This document shows positions 17,095 to 25,231 of a stretch of 64,000 bases of DNA, one piece after another. The notes beneath the pieces are model-generated. The model did no database searches and was not told the DNA's origin. It was given only the letters and a program-made list of their open reading frames with translations. The stretch lies in NCBI RefSeq assembly GCF_018492665.1, contig NZ_JAFVME010000010.1, positions 310,001-374,000 on the forward strand, read 5' to 3'. Position numbers and translations under genes: made by a program. Position 1 is the first letter of the stretch. Every line of letters starts with the position of its first letter. This DNA is from Pedobacter sp. B4-66 (GTDB lineage Bacteria; Bacteroidota; Bacteroidia; Sphingobacteriales; Sphingobacteriaceae).

Positions 17095-17115
17095 CTTATC
17101 GCCTAACCCGATAAG
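17095..17115. promoter_or_regulatory. Intercistronic hairpin between nrdB and nrdA
   Basis: CTTATCG (17095-17101) and CGATAAG (17109-17115) form a 7-bp stem with a 7-nt loop just three bases past the nrdB stop. It has no T-run on the minus strand, so it may protect the upstream message or limit read-through into nrdA. Confidence 0.45.
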
Positions 17116-17117
17116 TA

Positions 17118-18092
17118 TTAAAAATCATCATCTAAAGAGAAAGCCGCAGCTTTATCCTCGGTAGAGGTTAATACACCACTCTTTTGATAATCACCAACTC
17201 TTTTTTCGAAGAAATTGGTTTTACCTTGTAGTGATATCATCTCCATAAAATCAAATGGATTGGTTGCATTATAGATCTTAGTATAACCAAGTTCCTGTAC
17301 CCATCTGTCGGCAACAAACTCAATATATTGCGACATTAGTTTTGCATTCATTCCTATCAGTGCTACTGGAAGAGCATCTGTAATAAATTCTTTTTCAATT
17401 TCTACAGCATCTTTAATGATACCATGAACTTGCTCTTCGCTAAGCCTATTTTTAAGCATGCTGTACAACAAGCAGGCAAACTCGCAATGTGATCCTTCAT
17501 CTCTTGAGATCAGTTCATTACTGAAAGTTAATCCCGGCATTAAACCGCGTTTTTTTAACCAGAATATAGAGCAGAAACTACCGCTAAAGAAAATACCTTC
17601 AACAGCTGCAAAAGCTACCAAACGCTCAGCAAAATTACCACCTTCTATCCAACGTAGTGCCCACTCCGCTTTTTTCTTAACGCAAGGAACCGTGTCTATT
17701 GCGTGGAACAATCTATCCTTTTCGTCAGGATCCTTAATATAAGTATCAATTAGCAATGCATAGGTTTCAGAGTGGATGTTCTCCATCATGATCTGGAAAC
17801 CGTAGAAACAACGTGCTTCAGGCAACTGAACCTCACTCATAAAATTCACTGCCAGGTTTTCATTTACAATACCATCACTTGCAGAGAAGAAGGCCAGGAT
17901 ATGAGAAATAAAATGTCTTTCGCCATCATTTAGGTTATCCCAATGTTTCTGATCGTCTGAAAGGTCAATTTCTTCTGCAGTCCAAAAACTAGCTTCACTC
18001 TTTTTGTACATTTCCCAAATTGCCGGATATTTAATCGGTAAAAGAACAAAACGATCTTTGTTTTCTTTTAATAATATTTCTTCTTCTTGCAT
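17118..18092 (-). CDS. nrdB: Ribonucleoside-diphosphate reductase, class I small subunit
   Basis: Carries the metal cofactor and tyrosyl radical that start NDP reduction in NrdA. 324 residues from ATG 18092 (MQEEEILLKENKDRF); the frame runs 19 codons further to a GTG, unlikely as start. Ligands and radical site match the E. coli pattern: Asp43 (AEEIDLSDD), Glu104, His107 and Tyr111 in MENIHSETYALL, with the second Glu/Glu/His set in SRDEGSHCEF. The tyrosine is present, so this is not a Tyr-less variant. First gene of the nrdBA operon with a leader of about 180 nt. Confidence 0.97.
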   Translation of the reverse strand: MQEEEILLKENKDRFVLLPIKYPAIWEMYKKSEASFWTAEEIDLSDDQKHWDNLNDGERHFISHILAFFSASDGIVNENLAVNFMSEVQLPEARCFYGFQIMMENIHSETYALLIDTYIKDPDEKDRLFHAIDTVPCVKKKAEWALRWIEGGNFAERLVAFAAVEGIFFSGSFCSIFWLKKRGLMPGLTFSNELISRDEGSHCEFACLLYSMLKNRLSEEQVHGIIKDAVEIEKEFITDALPVALIGMNAKLMSQYIEFVADRWVQELGYTKIYNATNPFDFMEMISLQGKTNFFEKRVGDYQKSGVLTSTEDKAAAFSLDDDF

Positions 18093-18280
18093 AAGCCTTT
18101 GTTTAACGTAGTGAATGATTTGAACAATAAAAACCCTCTTAATAAACACTAACAGTCGGCGAAACCATACTTAATTTAAAGATTTTAAAAGCCTTGAAAC
18201 TCTATGACAACCTTAACCAACTAAATACTAAACCCTTAACTGAAAACCTAAGTGTGATTTATTAAAGAATTTTACTTAAA

Positions 18281-18288
18281 CAAATATA
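18281..18288 (-). promoter_or_regulatory. nrdB promoter, -7 box
   Basis: Minus-strand TATATTTG, a full match to TAnnTTTG. The nearest CTTTG that could act as -33 is 24 bp away, longer than usual. Implies a leader of about 180 nt. Confidence 0.5.
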
Positions 18289-18400
18289 AAGTATGAGGTC
18301 TTTTTAACAGAACAAAGTTGTTAACACGCTGTTAGATATCGTTGTTTAAAAGATCAGAATTCCGTCATAATCAACCAGTAAAAAAGCTAATTATTTCTTT

Positions 18401-18465
18401 TTTAGGGGGTAGTAAAAACTTTTGAATGTTAATAATTTAAAAAAGCTGACTTTATACCCCCTAAA
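18401..18465. repeat. 11-bp G-tract inverted repeat between rlpA-like gene and nrdB
   Basis: TTTAGGGGGTA (18401-18411) and TACCCCCTAAA (18455-18465) are exact reverse complements with 43 bp between them. A run of five G/C pairs stands out in this AT-rich region. It ends ten bases after the stop of the RlpA-like gene and is about 110 bp upstream of the nrdB -7 box. Confidence 0.6.
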
Positions 18466-18474
18466 GTTTAAAAG

Positions 18475-18909
18475 TTACTCGGTTTCTGGCAGATAGCTAA
18501 TTTCAAGTTTAGCAACCCCTTTTCCATAAAACCCAAGCTCTTTTGCTGCTCCCGAAGAGAGATCTATTTTAAATTTTCTAGAGTGCGGACCTCTGTCATT
18601 TATTTCCACATCTACAGATTTTCCATTTGCCGGATTAGTAACCGTTACGATTGTCCCGAATGGTAAGGACATGTGGGCCGCAGTCATTTTTTTACCCCGA
18701 TATCTTACACCGCTTGTAGTCCTTCGTCCTTCAAACTTCTTTGCGTAATATGTTCCGTAAACGGTTTTAGAGATTAATTTAGAAGATAGATTGGATGACG
18801 ATTCTGCTATTGTTTCGGGAGCAGAATCTGAAGTTGCTCCGTCAGTAATTCTTTGAGAAAAACCCAAGGAAGAAATTAGCATACCGCATAACAATAAACA
18901 ATACTTCAT
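18475..18909 (-). CDS. RlpA-like septal ring lytic transglycosylase family protein
   Basis: Exported double-psi beta-barrel protein, 144 residues from ATG 18909 (MKYCLLLCGMLISSLGFSQ, a clean signal peptide). A start ten codons upstream is excluded because the promoter -7 box lies over it. The barrel shows TYYAKKFEGRRTTSG, TAAHMSLPFGTIVTVTN and the conserved INDRGP followed by KIDLS, all hallmarks of RlpA. No SPOR domain follows, so unlike E. coli RlpA it has no obvious septal targeting module. Likely cleaves or binds glycan strands in the periplasm. Confidence 0.85.
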   Translation of the reverse strand: MKYCLLLCGMLISSLGFSQRITDGATSDSAPETIAESSSNLSSKLISKTVYGTYYAKKFEGRRTTSGVRYRGKKMTAAHMSLPFGTIVTVTNPANGKSVDVEINDRGPHSRKFKIDLSSGAAKELGFYGKGVAKLEISYLPETE

Positions 18910-18932
18910 ATTTACTATAGTTGGTGAACGTG

Positions 18933-18964
18933 CAAACATAAGTAAACTAATTACTTATAAACAA
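18933..18964 (-). promoter_or_regulatory. Promoter of the RlpA-like gene
   Basis: Minus-strand TTG (18964-18962), 21 bp, then TATGTTTG (18940-18933), 23 bp before the ATG at 18909. It decides the start of the gene. Confidence 0.6.
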
Positions 18965-18965
18965 G

Positions 18966-18995
18966 TAATGCCCGACAAGTTATCATCGGGCATTA
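18966..18995 (-). terminator. Hairpin after msrB
   Basis: TAATGCCCGA (18966-18975) and TCGGGCATTA (18986-18995) form a 10-bp stem with a 10-nt loop, 23 bp past the msrB stop. The T-run is poor (CTTGTTT), so termination strength is uncertain. Confidence 0.6.
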
Positions 18996-19018
18996 TACTT
19001 ATGTCATTCCAAAAGATT

Positions 19019-19498
19019 TTATTTCTTATCGGGCACAAAACTCATAGAAATTGAGTTCACACAGTTACGTGTATTTTTAGATGTGAAGCCTTCGCCCAAA
19101 AACACATGACCTAAATGTGCTTTACAATTGGCACAAACAATTTCTGTACGTTGCCCATCTGCATCAGGAATTCTTAGCACCGCTCCTTTAATTTCGTCAT
19201 CAAAGCTCGGCCATCCGCAATGCGATTCAAATTTCGACTCTGAACGGTACAACGGTGCATTACATCGTTTACAGATATAGGTTCCTTTTTCCTTGTTATT
19301 CAACAACGCTCCAGTTCCAGGATATTCAGTACCCTTGCGTACAATCACATCCTCTTCCTCTTTAGTTAGTTTATTCCACTCCATATTGTTGGTTGTTTTT
19401 TTTACTTCTTCTTTTTTTGGCTTTTGAGCGCAGGCTACAAAACTAGTTATCACTAACAAGCCAGCTAACATAAATGTTTTATTGATTAAAGCTTTCAT
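19019..19498 (-). CDS. msrB: Peptide-methionine (R)-S-oxide reductase, exported
   Basis: Repairs R-methionine sulfoxide in proteins. 159 residues from ATG 19498 (MKALINKTFMLAG); an ATG four codons earlier is possible. The leader ending in VITSFVAC looks like a lipoprotein signal, so the enzyme is probably tethered in the periplasm. The MsrB domain has two zinc CxxC pairs (CKRC and CANC), the substrate block HCGWPSFDDEI and the catalytic Cys in RNCVNSISMSF near the C-terminus. Closed by a hairpin; no partner msrA is nearby. Confidence 0.95.
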   Translation of the reverse strand: MKALINKTFMLAGLLVITSFVACAQKPKKEEVKKTTNNMEWNKLTKEEEDVIVRKGTEYPGTGALLNNKEKGTYICKRCNAPLYRSESKFESHCGWPSFDDEIKGAVLRIPDADGQRTEIVCANCKAHLGHVFLGEGFTSKNTRNCVNSISMSFVPDKK

Positions 19499-19579
19499 TT
19501 GCGTTATCATTATTTAATACAAGATACGGACTAAAGTTTCCTCCGGTTTCATAATAGAAGTAATAATAATGTCAGTTCT

Positions 19580-19613
19580 AAAAAAAAGCTCCGATGAATG
19601 AAATCACCAGAGC
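19580..19613 (-). terminator. Rho-independent terminator of sucD
   Basis: On the minus strand GCTCTGGTGA pairs with TCATCGGAGC (ten pairs, two of them G-U), loop of six, then TTTTTTTT. Starts 27 bp after the sucD stop. Confidence 0.85.
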
Positions 19614-19639
19614 CTTTGCATTATACAAGAAGATCTTTA

Positions 19640-20512
19640 TTATTTCTTTAACAAGGCAGCCATAGCTTCGCCAATTTCAGCAGGGCTCGCTACAACATGA
19701 ATACCGCACTCTGCCATGATTTTCATTTTAGCAGCAGCAGTATCATCGGCACCGCCAACAATAGCACCAGCATGTCCCATTCTACGTCCAGCAGGAGCAG
19801 TTTGACCAGCGATGAAGCCAACAACTGGCTTTGTGCCATTTTCTTTAATCCAACGAGCAGCTTCAGCTTCCATACCACCACCAATTTCACCAATCATGAT
19901 GATACCTTCAGTTTCCGGATCGTTCATCAACAATTCAACTGCTTCTTTGGTAGTAGTACCAATGATTGGATCACCACCGATACCGATTGCAGTAGTAATA
20001 CCTAAACCTGCTTTTACTACCTGATCAACAGCTTCATAAGTTAAAGTACCAGATTTAGAAACTACACCAACAGTACCTTTTTTGAAGATGAAACCTGGCA
20101 TGATACCAATTTTAGCTTCATCAGCAGTGATAACACCTGGACAGTTAGGGCCGATTAAACGGCAATCTCTGTCAGAAATATATTCTTTAACCTGAATCAT
20201 ATCCTTAGTAGGGATACCCTCAGTAATACAAACAATAACTTTAATTCCTGCTTCCGCAGCTTCCATGATAGCATCTGCAGCAAATGCAGGAGGAACAAAT
20301 ATAATAGATACATTAGCACCGGCCTTATCAACCGCATCCTTTACAGTATTAAATACTGGTTTATCTAAATGAGTCTGGCCACCTTTACCTGGTGTAACAC
20401 CGCCAACAACGTTCGTTCCGTACTCAATCATTTGAGAAGCATGATAAGTACCCTCATTTCCTGTAAAGCCTTGAACAATAACTTTTGAATCCTTATTTAC
20501 TAAAACACTCAT
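19640..20512 (-). CDS. sucD: Succinyl-CoA ligase, alpha subunit
   Basis: TCA-cycle enzyme that makes ATP or GTP from succinyl-CoA together with the beta subunit SucC. 290 residues. The CoA-binding Rossmann half begins VIVQGFTGNEGTYH (about 13-26), the phosphorylation loop contains RRMGHAGAIVGG with the active His near 247, and SKSGTLTYEA (about 153) is the conserved ligase block. sucC is not adjacent, which is common in Bacteroidota. A -7 box TAAGTTTG lies 19 bp before the ATG. Confidence 0.97.
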   Translation of the reverse strand: MSVLVNKDSKVIVQGFTGNEGTYHASQMIEYGTNVVGGVTPGKGGQTHLDKPVFNTVKDAVDKAGANVSIIFVPPAFAADAIMEAAEAGIKVIVCITEGIPTKDMIQVKEYISDRDCRLIGPNCPGVITADEAKIGIMPGFIFKKGTVGVVSKSGTLTYEAVDQVVKAGLGITTAIGIGGDPIIGTTTKEAVELLMNDPETEGIIMIGEIGGGMEAEAARWIKENGTKPVVGFIAGQTAPAGRRMGHAGAIVGGADDTAAAKMKIMAECGIHVVASPAEIGEAMAALLKK

Positions 20513-20531
20513 GTATCTTTATTTTTTTGTG

Positions 20532-20539
20532 CAAACTTA
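20532..20539 (-). promoter_or_regulatory. sucD promoter, -7 box
   Basis: Minus-strand TAAGTTTG, 19 bp before the ATG. The plus-strand run CAAACTTAGATAAAA here recurs exactly at the cyclophilin promoter near 48684. Confidence 0.5.
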
Positions 20540-20582
20540 GATAAAACTGCGGAGCATTCATGAAAACAATTGAAAAAAAATA

Positions 20583-21155
20583 TCAGGCTATCTTTTTTTC
20601 TACCCGTCTTTCTGGTATAAACCAGATTATCGCAACTAAAATATAACATACAATACCTATCCAGGAACTAATAAAACTGCCTCCAATTGCAATAACATAC
20701 AATAAACAAGAAACAGTATCCTTTAGACTTGTTCCAAATGTATCGGCAAATTCGGAATCCGGGCCATGTAACTTTTTCAATGTACTTTCCAAAATAAAAT
20801 AAGCCGTGGCTGCCATGAGCATTACGCAACCATACATTACAACCGGCCAGGTATCATAATGGTTCTCGCCCATCCATGCGGTAGCAAAAGGAAACAGAGA
20901 GAGCCAAAAAAGCAAATGCAGATTAGCCCATAATACTTTTCCATTAACCTTTTTAACCATTTGCATCATATGATGATGATTATTCCAATAAATACCAACA
21001 TAGACAAAGCTCAGCAGGTAGCTCATAAATACTGGGATTAGTGGCTTTAATGCCGACAAGGAACTGCCATGAGGAACTTTTAATTCCAAAACCATAATGG
21101 TAATGATGATAGCCAAAACTCCATCACTAAATGCTTCTAATCTGCTCTTGTTCAT
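20583..21155 (-). CDS. TMEM175-type (DUF1211) membrane protein, probable potassium channel
   Basis: 190 residues with about six membrane helices. The N-terminus MNKSRLEAFSDGVLAIIITI contains the RxxxFSDG motif that defines the TMEM175 family; in known bacterial members the first helix lines a tetrameric K+ channel. Further helices include LIPVFMSYLLSFVYVGIYW and a pair of His residues in WNNHHHMMQM. Preceded by no same-strand gene within 70 bp. Ion selectivity is inferred from the family and is not shown by the sequence. Confidence 0.8.
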   Translation of the reverse strand: MNKSRLEAFSDGVLAIIITIMVLELKVPHGSSLSALKPLIPVFMSYLLSFVYVGIYWNNHHHMMQMVKKVNGKVLWANLHLLFWLSLFPFATAWMGENHYDTWPVVMYGCVMLMAATAYFILESTLKKLHGPDSEFADTFGTSLKDTVSCLLYVIAIGGSFISSWIGIVCYILVAIIWFIPERRVEKKIA

Positions 21156-21251
21156 AAATTAAAGATATATTAATTCATTATTGTTTCAAACTAAGCTTAA
21201 ATACTCATTTATTTGTAGAGATAAGATTAACCTTACCGCAAATAACACAAA

Positions 21252-21683
21252 ATGAAACCACTTAAAATCTATTTTAAAGTATTGCAAACAGGAAATGGAA
21301 AATACCTGAAAACGAAAAATGAGGTAAATAACCTTATTGTTGATGTGATTGACAGGAACCCAACCAAATCGTCATCAGCAATAAGGGAAATAACTATTGA
21401 GGATTTTAAAAACAATGATAAAGCGCAAAAAGTATTACGCACCAGCGAACGTTTCTTTATTGAAAGTATTTCTGACATTGAAGTTGCCATCACTTTTTTA
21501 CCGCAGGAGAAATTAGCACAGGAGCAATTTTACACCCAATGGAGATATATCCAAAAATCTGAAGCTTACAGACTAGTACAGTATTTAGATGAAAACAAGC
21601 TTGTGGTATACAGCGAAAAGACAAAAGTGCTGCATACCGTAAAGCTAGATAAAGATATTTCTGTAATAGTTGAAGAGGAATAA
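21252..21683 (+). CDS. Hypothetical protein
   Basis: I do not recognise this 143-residue protein. It has no signal peptide or membrane helix. Composition is mixed alpha/beta with many charged residues; it opens MKPLKIYFKVLQTGNGKYLK and ends KLDKDISVIVEEE. The stretch IREITIEDFKNNDKAQKVLR is helical in pattern. It is convergent with the DUF1080 lipoprotein gene (six bases apart) and divergent from the TMEM175-like gene, with no operon partner. The codon use looks like its neighbours, so it is probably a real cytoplasmic protein. Confidence 0.6.
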   Translation: MKPLKIYFKVLQTGNGKYLKTKNEVNNLIVDVIDRNPTKSSSAIREITIEDFKNNDKAQKVLRTSERFFIESISDIEVAITFLPQEKLAQEQFYTQWRYIQKSEAYRLVQYLDENKLVVYSEKTKVLHTVKLDKDISVIVEEE

Positions 21684-21689
21684 CTCCCT

Positions 21690-22514
21690 CTATTTTTTGG
21701 CAGTTCTCTTTAAACGAGACAAATCTTTTATTTCAATATTCTTAAAATCAACTGGCTGACCTTCGCTTTGCAGAGCGATAAAACCACTACTTAACAACTT
21801 GCCGTCTATTTTAATTTTAGGATCGTAACCGTTTGCTACGCCACCGCCAATCTGAGGTTTAGAATATTGCAGTACAGTATCGCCATTAATAACATGAGTG
21901 ATTAAAGAATCACCAAGCACGATCAACTCTCCTCGTACCCATTGATCACCATCATATGTTTTTGATGTAGAATTTAAGCAGTGCGAATCAGCTATCTTTC
22001 CTTTATAAACCACATTGGTTCCAGGCGAACACATATTACCGGTTGGTCTTGGATTTCCATCACCTAATCCAGCTAAAAGCTGCATCTCTACTGAAATTGG
22101 CCAGTCCTGTTCTTTTAGCATTGTTCTTGGGTCCTGAGAATGAAACATTACCCCACTGTTTAGCAAAGTATATTCCGGAGCACCTTTCTGCAGTTTTCCT
22201 ACAAAACGATATTCAAATTTCAGATGATAATAAGAGAATGGTGTTTTATAATAAAGGTGTGCAAATTGATCATTAAAATCGCCGTACTGATCGTATCTAA
22301 CTTTAATTATACCATCTTCAACCCTAAAAGTATTTCCAAAATTTTCGCCAACTTCATGATGGTGCACTTTTACAAACCAGTCATTAATATCTTTACCATT
22401 AAACAATGAAACCCAGCCTTTTTTATCATCAGATTGATTTGAGTTTTGTTTAATTCCTCCGCAACCTGCAAAAATAGAGCAGGAAATTAGGGCAATAAAA
22501 GTGGTTCTTTTCAT
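21690..22514 (-). CDS. DUF1080 (3-keto-disaccharide hydrolase-like) lipoprotein
   Basis: 274-residue exported protein. Residues 1-18 are a lipoprotein signal with the lipobox IFAGC. The mature part is a concanavalin-like beta-sandwich of the DUF1080 type: WVSLFNGKDINDWFVK (about 34-49), FRVEDGIIKVRYD, FEYRFVG, NSGVMFHSQDP and GFIALQSEGQPVDFKNIEIKDL in part. This family is frequent in Bacteroidota; some members act on 3-keto-glycosides. It sits near a dicarboxylate symporter on the same strand but 48 bp apart. Substrate is inferred only. Confidence 0.85.
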   Translation of the reverse strand: MKRTTFIALISCSIFAGCGGIKQNSNQSDDKKGWVSLFNGKDINDWFVKVHHHEVGENFGNTFRVEDGIIKVRYDQYGDFNDQFAHLYYKTPFSYYHLKFEYRFVGKLQKGAPEYTLLNSGVMFHSQDPRTMLKEQDWPISVEMQLLAGLGDGNPRPTGNMCSPGTNVVYKGKIADSHCLNSTSKTYDGDQWVRGELIVLGDSLITHVINGDTVLQYSKPQIGGGVANGYDPKIKIDGKLLSSGFIALQSEGQPVDFKNIEIKDLSRLKRTAKK

Positions 22515-22562
22515 AATTGTGTGTGTGGTTTATTTTAGTTGGAGGCAAAATACAATAAAAAA

Positions 22563-23837
22563 TTAAATATCTAATTCCTCTGCCTTTTCAATAGCTGCAG
22601 GTTGAATTGCCCGCTGATATTTTTCTTCATCGAACTCATTCTCGCTTTTGGCAATCACAATAGCGGCAATACCATTTCCAATCATATTGGTTATAGCTCT
22701 AGCCTCCGACATAAACCTATCCACCCCTAACAAAATGGCAATATGCTCAACAGGCATTAATTTCAAAGCCGTTAAAGTAGAAACCAACACAATAAACCCG
22801 CTACCTGTAACTCCTGCGGCTCCTTTTGATGTAACCATCAAAACAGCCAGCACACTTAGCTGTTGCCCAATAGAAAGATCTACACTAAAAACCTGGCACA
22901 AGAATATCACCGCCATAGAAAGATAAATTGCTGTTCCATCGAGATTAAAGGAGTAGCCAGTAGGAATAACTAAACCAACCACAGATTTATTACAACCAAT
23001 AGCTTCCATTTTTTGCATCATACTAGGCAATACCGATTCAGAAGACGAGGTGCCCAAAACAATTAAGATTTCCTGACGAATATATTTAAGGTACTGCCAT
23101 AAGCTAAACTTATAGTATCTGCAGATAGCATTTAATACTACAAAAATGAACAAGAAACAGGTAAGGTAAACCGCTCCCATTAATTTCGCCATGGGCAATA
23201 AGGTATGTAATCCATAAGTACCTACACTAAATGCCATCCCACCAAAGGCACCTACCGGAGCAAGACGCATCACTACTTTCATAATGTTAAAAAACACCTT
23301 TGCCATTTTATCAAAAAAACTAAGCAATGAGTCTCCGCTTGGTCCCATCTTATTTAGCCCATAACCAAACAAAATGGCAAAAAACAATATCTGTAAAATA
23401 TCCCCTTTAGTAAAAGCCTCAAAAACATTATGAGGTATAATATGTGCAAAAAATTCAGACCAGTTAATTTCTCCGGCCTGCTCAGTGTACGCCTTTATTT
23501 TATTCACATCTCCGGTTATCGGATGTATTCCTACACCGGGTTTTAATAAATTAGCCACCACCATTCCAATCACAATAGCCAATGTGGTCACTATCTCAAA
23601 ATATAAAAGTGCTTTCCCCCCTACGCGTCCAACTTTCTTCATATCACCCATATAGGCTATTCCCAATACTATTGTTAAAAAAATGATCGGAGCAATGAGC
23701 ATACTGATCATATTGATGAAACTCTGGCTTATCAATTTGGCGTGTGGTGCAAAACCCGGGAAAAATGCCCCTACTGCAATACCTAATGTAATAGCCACTA
23801 AAACCTGAAAAGTAAGGTTCGAAAGAATAGATTTCAT
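22563..23837 (-). CDS. Dicarboxylate/amino acid:cation symporter (DAACS, GltP/DctA-like)
   Basis: 424-residue membrane carrier, eight helices plus two re-entrant hairpins. Key blocks are the serine-rich hairpin SSSESVLPSMM (about 261-271), the NLDGTAIYL motif (about 303) that binds Na+ and substrate, and GVDRFMSEARAITNMIGN near the end with the Arg and Asp/Asn residues of the binding site. Arg in RAITN favours acidic substrates (glutamate, aspartate, succinate). Which one it carries cannot be decided. Last in line with the DUF1080 gene but probably separately transcribed. Confidence 0.92.
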   Translation of the reverse strand: MKSILSNLTFQVLVAITLGIAVGAFFPGFAPHAKLISQSFINMISMLIAPIIFLTIVLGIAYMGDMKKVGRVGGKALLYFEIVTTLAIVIGMVVANLLKPGVGIHPITGDVNKIKAYTEQAGEINWSEFFAHIIPHNVFEAFTKGDILQILFFAILFGYGLNKMGPSGDSLLSFFDKMAKVFFNIMKVVMRLAPVGAFGGMAFSVGTYGLHTLLPMAKLMGAVYLTCFLFIFVVLNAICRYYKFSLWQYLKYIRQEILIVLGTSSSESVLPSMMQKMEAIGCNKSVVGLVIPTGYSFNLDGTAIYLSMAVIFLCQVFSVDLSIGQQLSVLAVLMVTSKGAAGVTGSGFIVLVSTLTALKLMPVEHIAILLGVDRFMSEARAITNMIGNGIAAIVIAKSENEFDEEKYQRAIQPAAIEKAEELDI

Positions 23838-23883
23838 TGTACTATAATAGTGAAATTTTGTTTAATGTACTTAGCTTTATGGC

Positions 23884-24150
23884 ATGGAAAACAAAAATGA
23901 AAATCCCTATGTACAATTCAATCATAAAATTCTGAAGGACTGGAAAGACAATGGGGTAAAATACATCAAACTAGTAGAGCTAGAAGCTGATCTCGCTATT
24001 AAGTTTTTTGAGCTTATTCCTGATTCTGAAATTCCTGACGCAGGCGAAACAATATATCATATCGAGTCAGACGACATCACTGAACTTTTAGAGCCAGTTG
24101 CTAAAGTGAAGTTTTTAGTGCATGAAATTTACCTTGAAGAGGAGGAGTAA
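23884..24150 (+). CDS. Hypothetical protein, coupled to Crp/Fnr regulator
   Basis: 88 residues, acidic (ends HEIYLEEEE), not recognised. It has no signal peptide or membrane segment. Its TAA is followed at once by the ATG of the regulator gene, and its last codons (GAGGAGG) provide the strong ribosome site for that gene, so the two are translated in step. It could be a partner or sensor of the regulator, but nothing in the sequence shows this. Confidence 0.65.
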   Translation: MENKNENPYVQFNHKILKDWKDNGVKYIKLVELEADLAIKFFELIPDSEIPDAGETIYHIESDDITELLEPVAKVKFLVHEIYLEEEE

Positions 24151-24723
24151 ATGTATCCTGAACTTTTAACCCACATCAGAAGATACGTACAGCTTGAGCC
24201 GCATGAAGAGCAATTGCTATGTGACCATGTGGAGTTTAAAAGCCTTAAAAAGAAAGAGTATCTTCTGGAAACCGGAAAATTATGCAAAGGCGATTATTTC
24301 ATCCTCAAAGGATGTTTAAGGCAGTTCTATATAAATAAGAAACTGACCGAGCAGATTATAAACTTTGGTCTGGAAAATTGGTGGATAGCAGATCAGGACA
24401 GCCTGCTTAATAGACATCCATCTACAACTAATATTCAAGCTATAGAAGCTTCTGAACTTTTGCTTCTTAGTGAACAGAATAAAGCTATCTTATTTGAAAA
24501 AATACCGAGATTGGAAAGTTACTTCAGGATCATGATGCAAAAAGCATTTGTTGCCTCCCAACGCAGAATAGGATACATTTTCAACCAAACTGAAGAAGAG
24601 CGTTATAGACATTTCTCAAAACTATTTCCAGACTTCATGCAACGTGTACCACAATACATGCTGGCTTCTTACCTGGGCTTTACCCCTCAATTTTTAAGTC
24701 GCTTACGAGCTAAAAAGGACTAA
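24151..24723 (+). CDS. Crp/Fnr family transcriptional regulator
   Basis: 190 residues. A cyclic-nucleotide-binding-like jelly roll spans about 20-115 (KKKEYLLETGKLCKGDYFIL, INFGLENWWIADQDS), and a C-terminal helix-turn-helix near 165-188 reads MLASYLGFTPQFLSRLRAKK, the usual form in Bacteroidota Crp-like regulators. No Fnr-type cysteines and no complete cAMP-binding RxS motif are visible. Starts immediately after the 88-residue gene. The AhpD-like gene downstream with a palindrome ahead of its promoter is the obvious target candidate. Confidence 0.88.
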   Translation: MYPELLTHIRRYVQLEPHEEQLLCDHVEFKSLKKKEYLLETGKLCKGDYFILKGCLRQFYINKKLTEQIINFGLENWWIADQDSLLNRHPSTTNIQAIEASELLLLSEQNKAILFEKIPRLESYFRIMMQKAFVASQRRIGYIFNQTEEERYRHFSKLFPDFMQRVPQYMLASYLGFTPQFLSRLRAKKD

Positions 24724-24732
24724 ATTTTTCTT

Positions 24733-24742
24733 AACCGCGGTT
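24733..24742. promoter_or_regulatory. Candidate operator AACCGCGGTT
   Basis: A perfect 10-bp palindrome in an otherwise AT-rich gap, ten bases after the Crp/Fnr stop and just upstream of the -33 element of the AhpD-like gene. The position suits a regulator site; the link to the upstream regulator is inference. Confidence 0.35.
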
Positions 24743-24747
24743 CATTT

Positions 24748-24775
24748 TTTGGAAGCGTCTTATTGCTCAACTTTG
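24748..24775 (+). promoter_or_regulatory. Promoter of the AhpD-like gene
   Basis: TTTG (24748-24751), 16 bp, CAACTTTG (24768-24775), one base off the -7 consensus, 21 bp before the ATG. Confidence 0.45.
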
Positions 24776-24796
24776 TGATAACAAAAACAAATAGTT

Positions 24797-25231
24797 ATGA
24801 GCAATAGAATTAAAATTAATGAGGCAGAACCTGCTGCATACAAAGCTATGTTAGCGTTTGACAGTTATGTAGAACACAGCAGTCTTACAACTAAACACAA
24901 AGATCTTATCAAAATAAGGGCATCCCAAATTAACGGATGTGCTTACTGTATAGACATGCACACCCGCGATGCACGCAAAGCGGGTGAAACAGAACAAAGA
25001 ATTTATGCACTTAATGCATGGAGAGACACTCCATTTTTTGATGAGCAAGAACGTGCATTATTAGCCCTTACTGAAGAAGTAACCTTAATTAGTAACAAGG
25101 TATCTAACGAAACTTACAATAATGCAGCAGCACTTTTTGACCATGGTTATCTTGCGCAGATAATCATGGCCATAATTATTATTAATGCATGGAACAGAAT
25201 TGGAATCAGTACTGGATTGGAACCCAAATAA
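24797..25231 (+). CDS. Carboxymuconolactone decarboxylase / AhpD-like protein
   Basis: 144 residues, all alpha-helical. The redox motif CAYCIDMH (Cys48, Cys51, His55) is the AhpD core, in which two cysteines reduce peroxidase partners or hydroperoxides. The helix before it, DLIKIRASQINGCAYC, is also typical. Likely a thiol-based antioxidant or alkylhydroperoxidase activity in the cytoplasm. Located just after a Crp/Fnr-type regulator, a pairing seen in other Bacteroidota; with a palindromic site and its own promoter it is probably under that control. Confidence 0.88.
   Translation: MSNRIKINEAEPAAYKAMLAFDSYVEHSSLTTKHKDLIKIRASQINGCAYCIDMHTRDARKAGETEQRIYALNAWRDTPFFDEQERALLALTEEVTLISNKVSNETYNNAAALFDHGYLAQIIMAIIIINAWNRIGISTGLEPK

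Larger units (their letters stand above)
18093..18474. other. Intergenic region upstream of nrdB
   Basis: This 380-bp gap has no supportable gene. It contains a -7 box for nrdB at 18281-18288 and, further away, a perfect 11-bp inverted repeat containing a G5/C5 tract at 18401-18465. I looked for a NrdR-type box pair near the promoter and did not find a convincing one. Confidence 0.5.

Noticed and set aside
17118..18092. Class Ic-type NrdB lacking the radical tyrosine
   Set aside because: Tyr111 follows the Glu-x-x-His motif at the E. coli Tyr122 position, so the radical residue is present.
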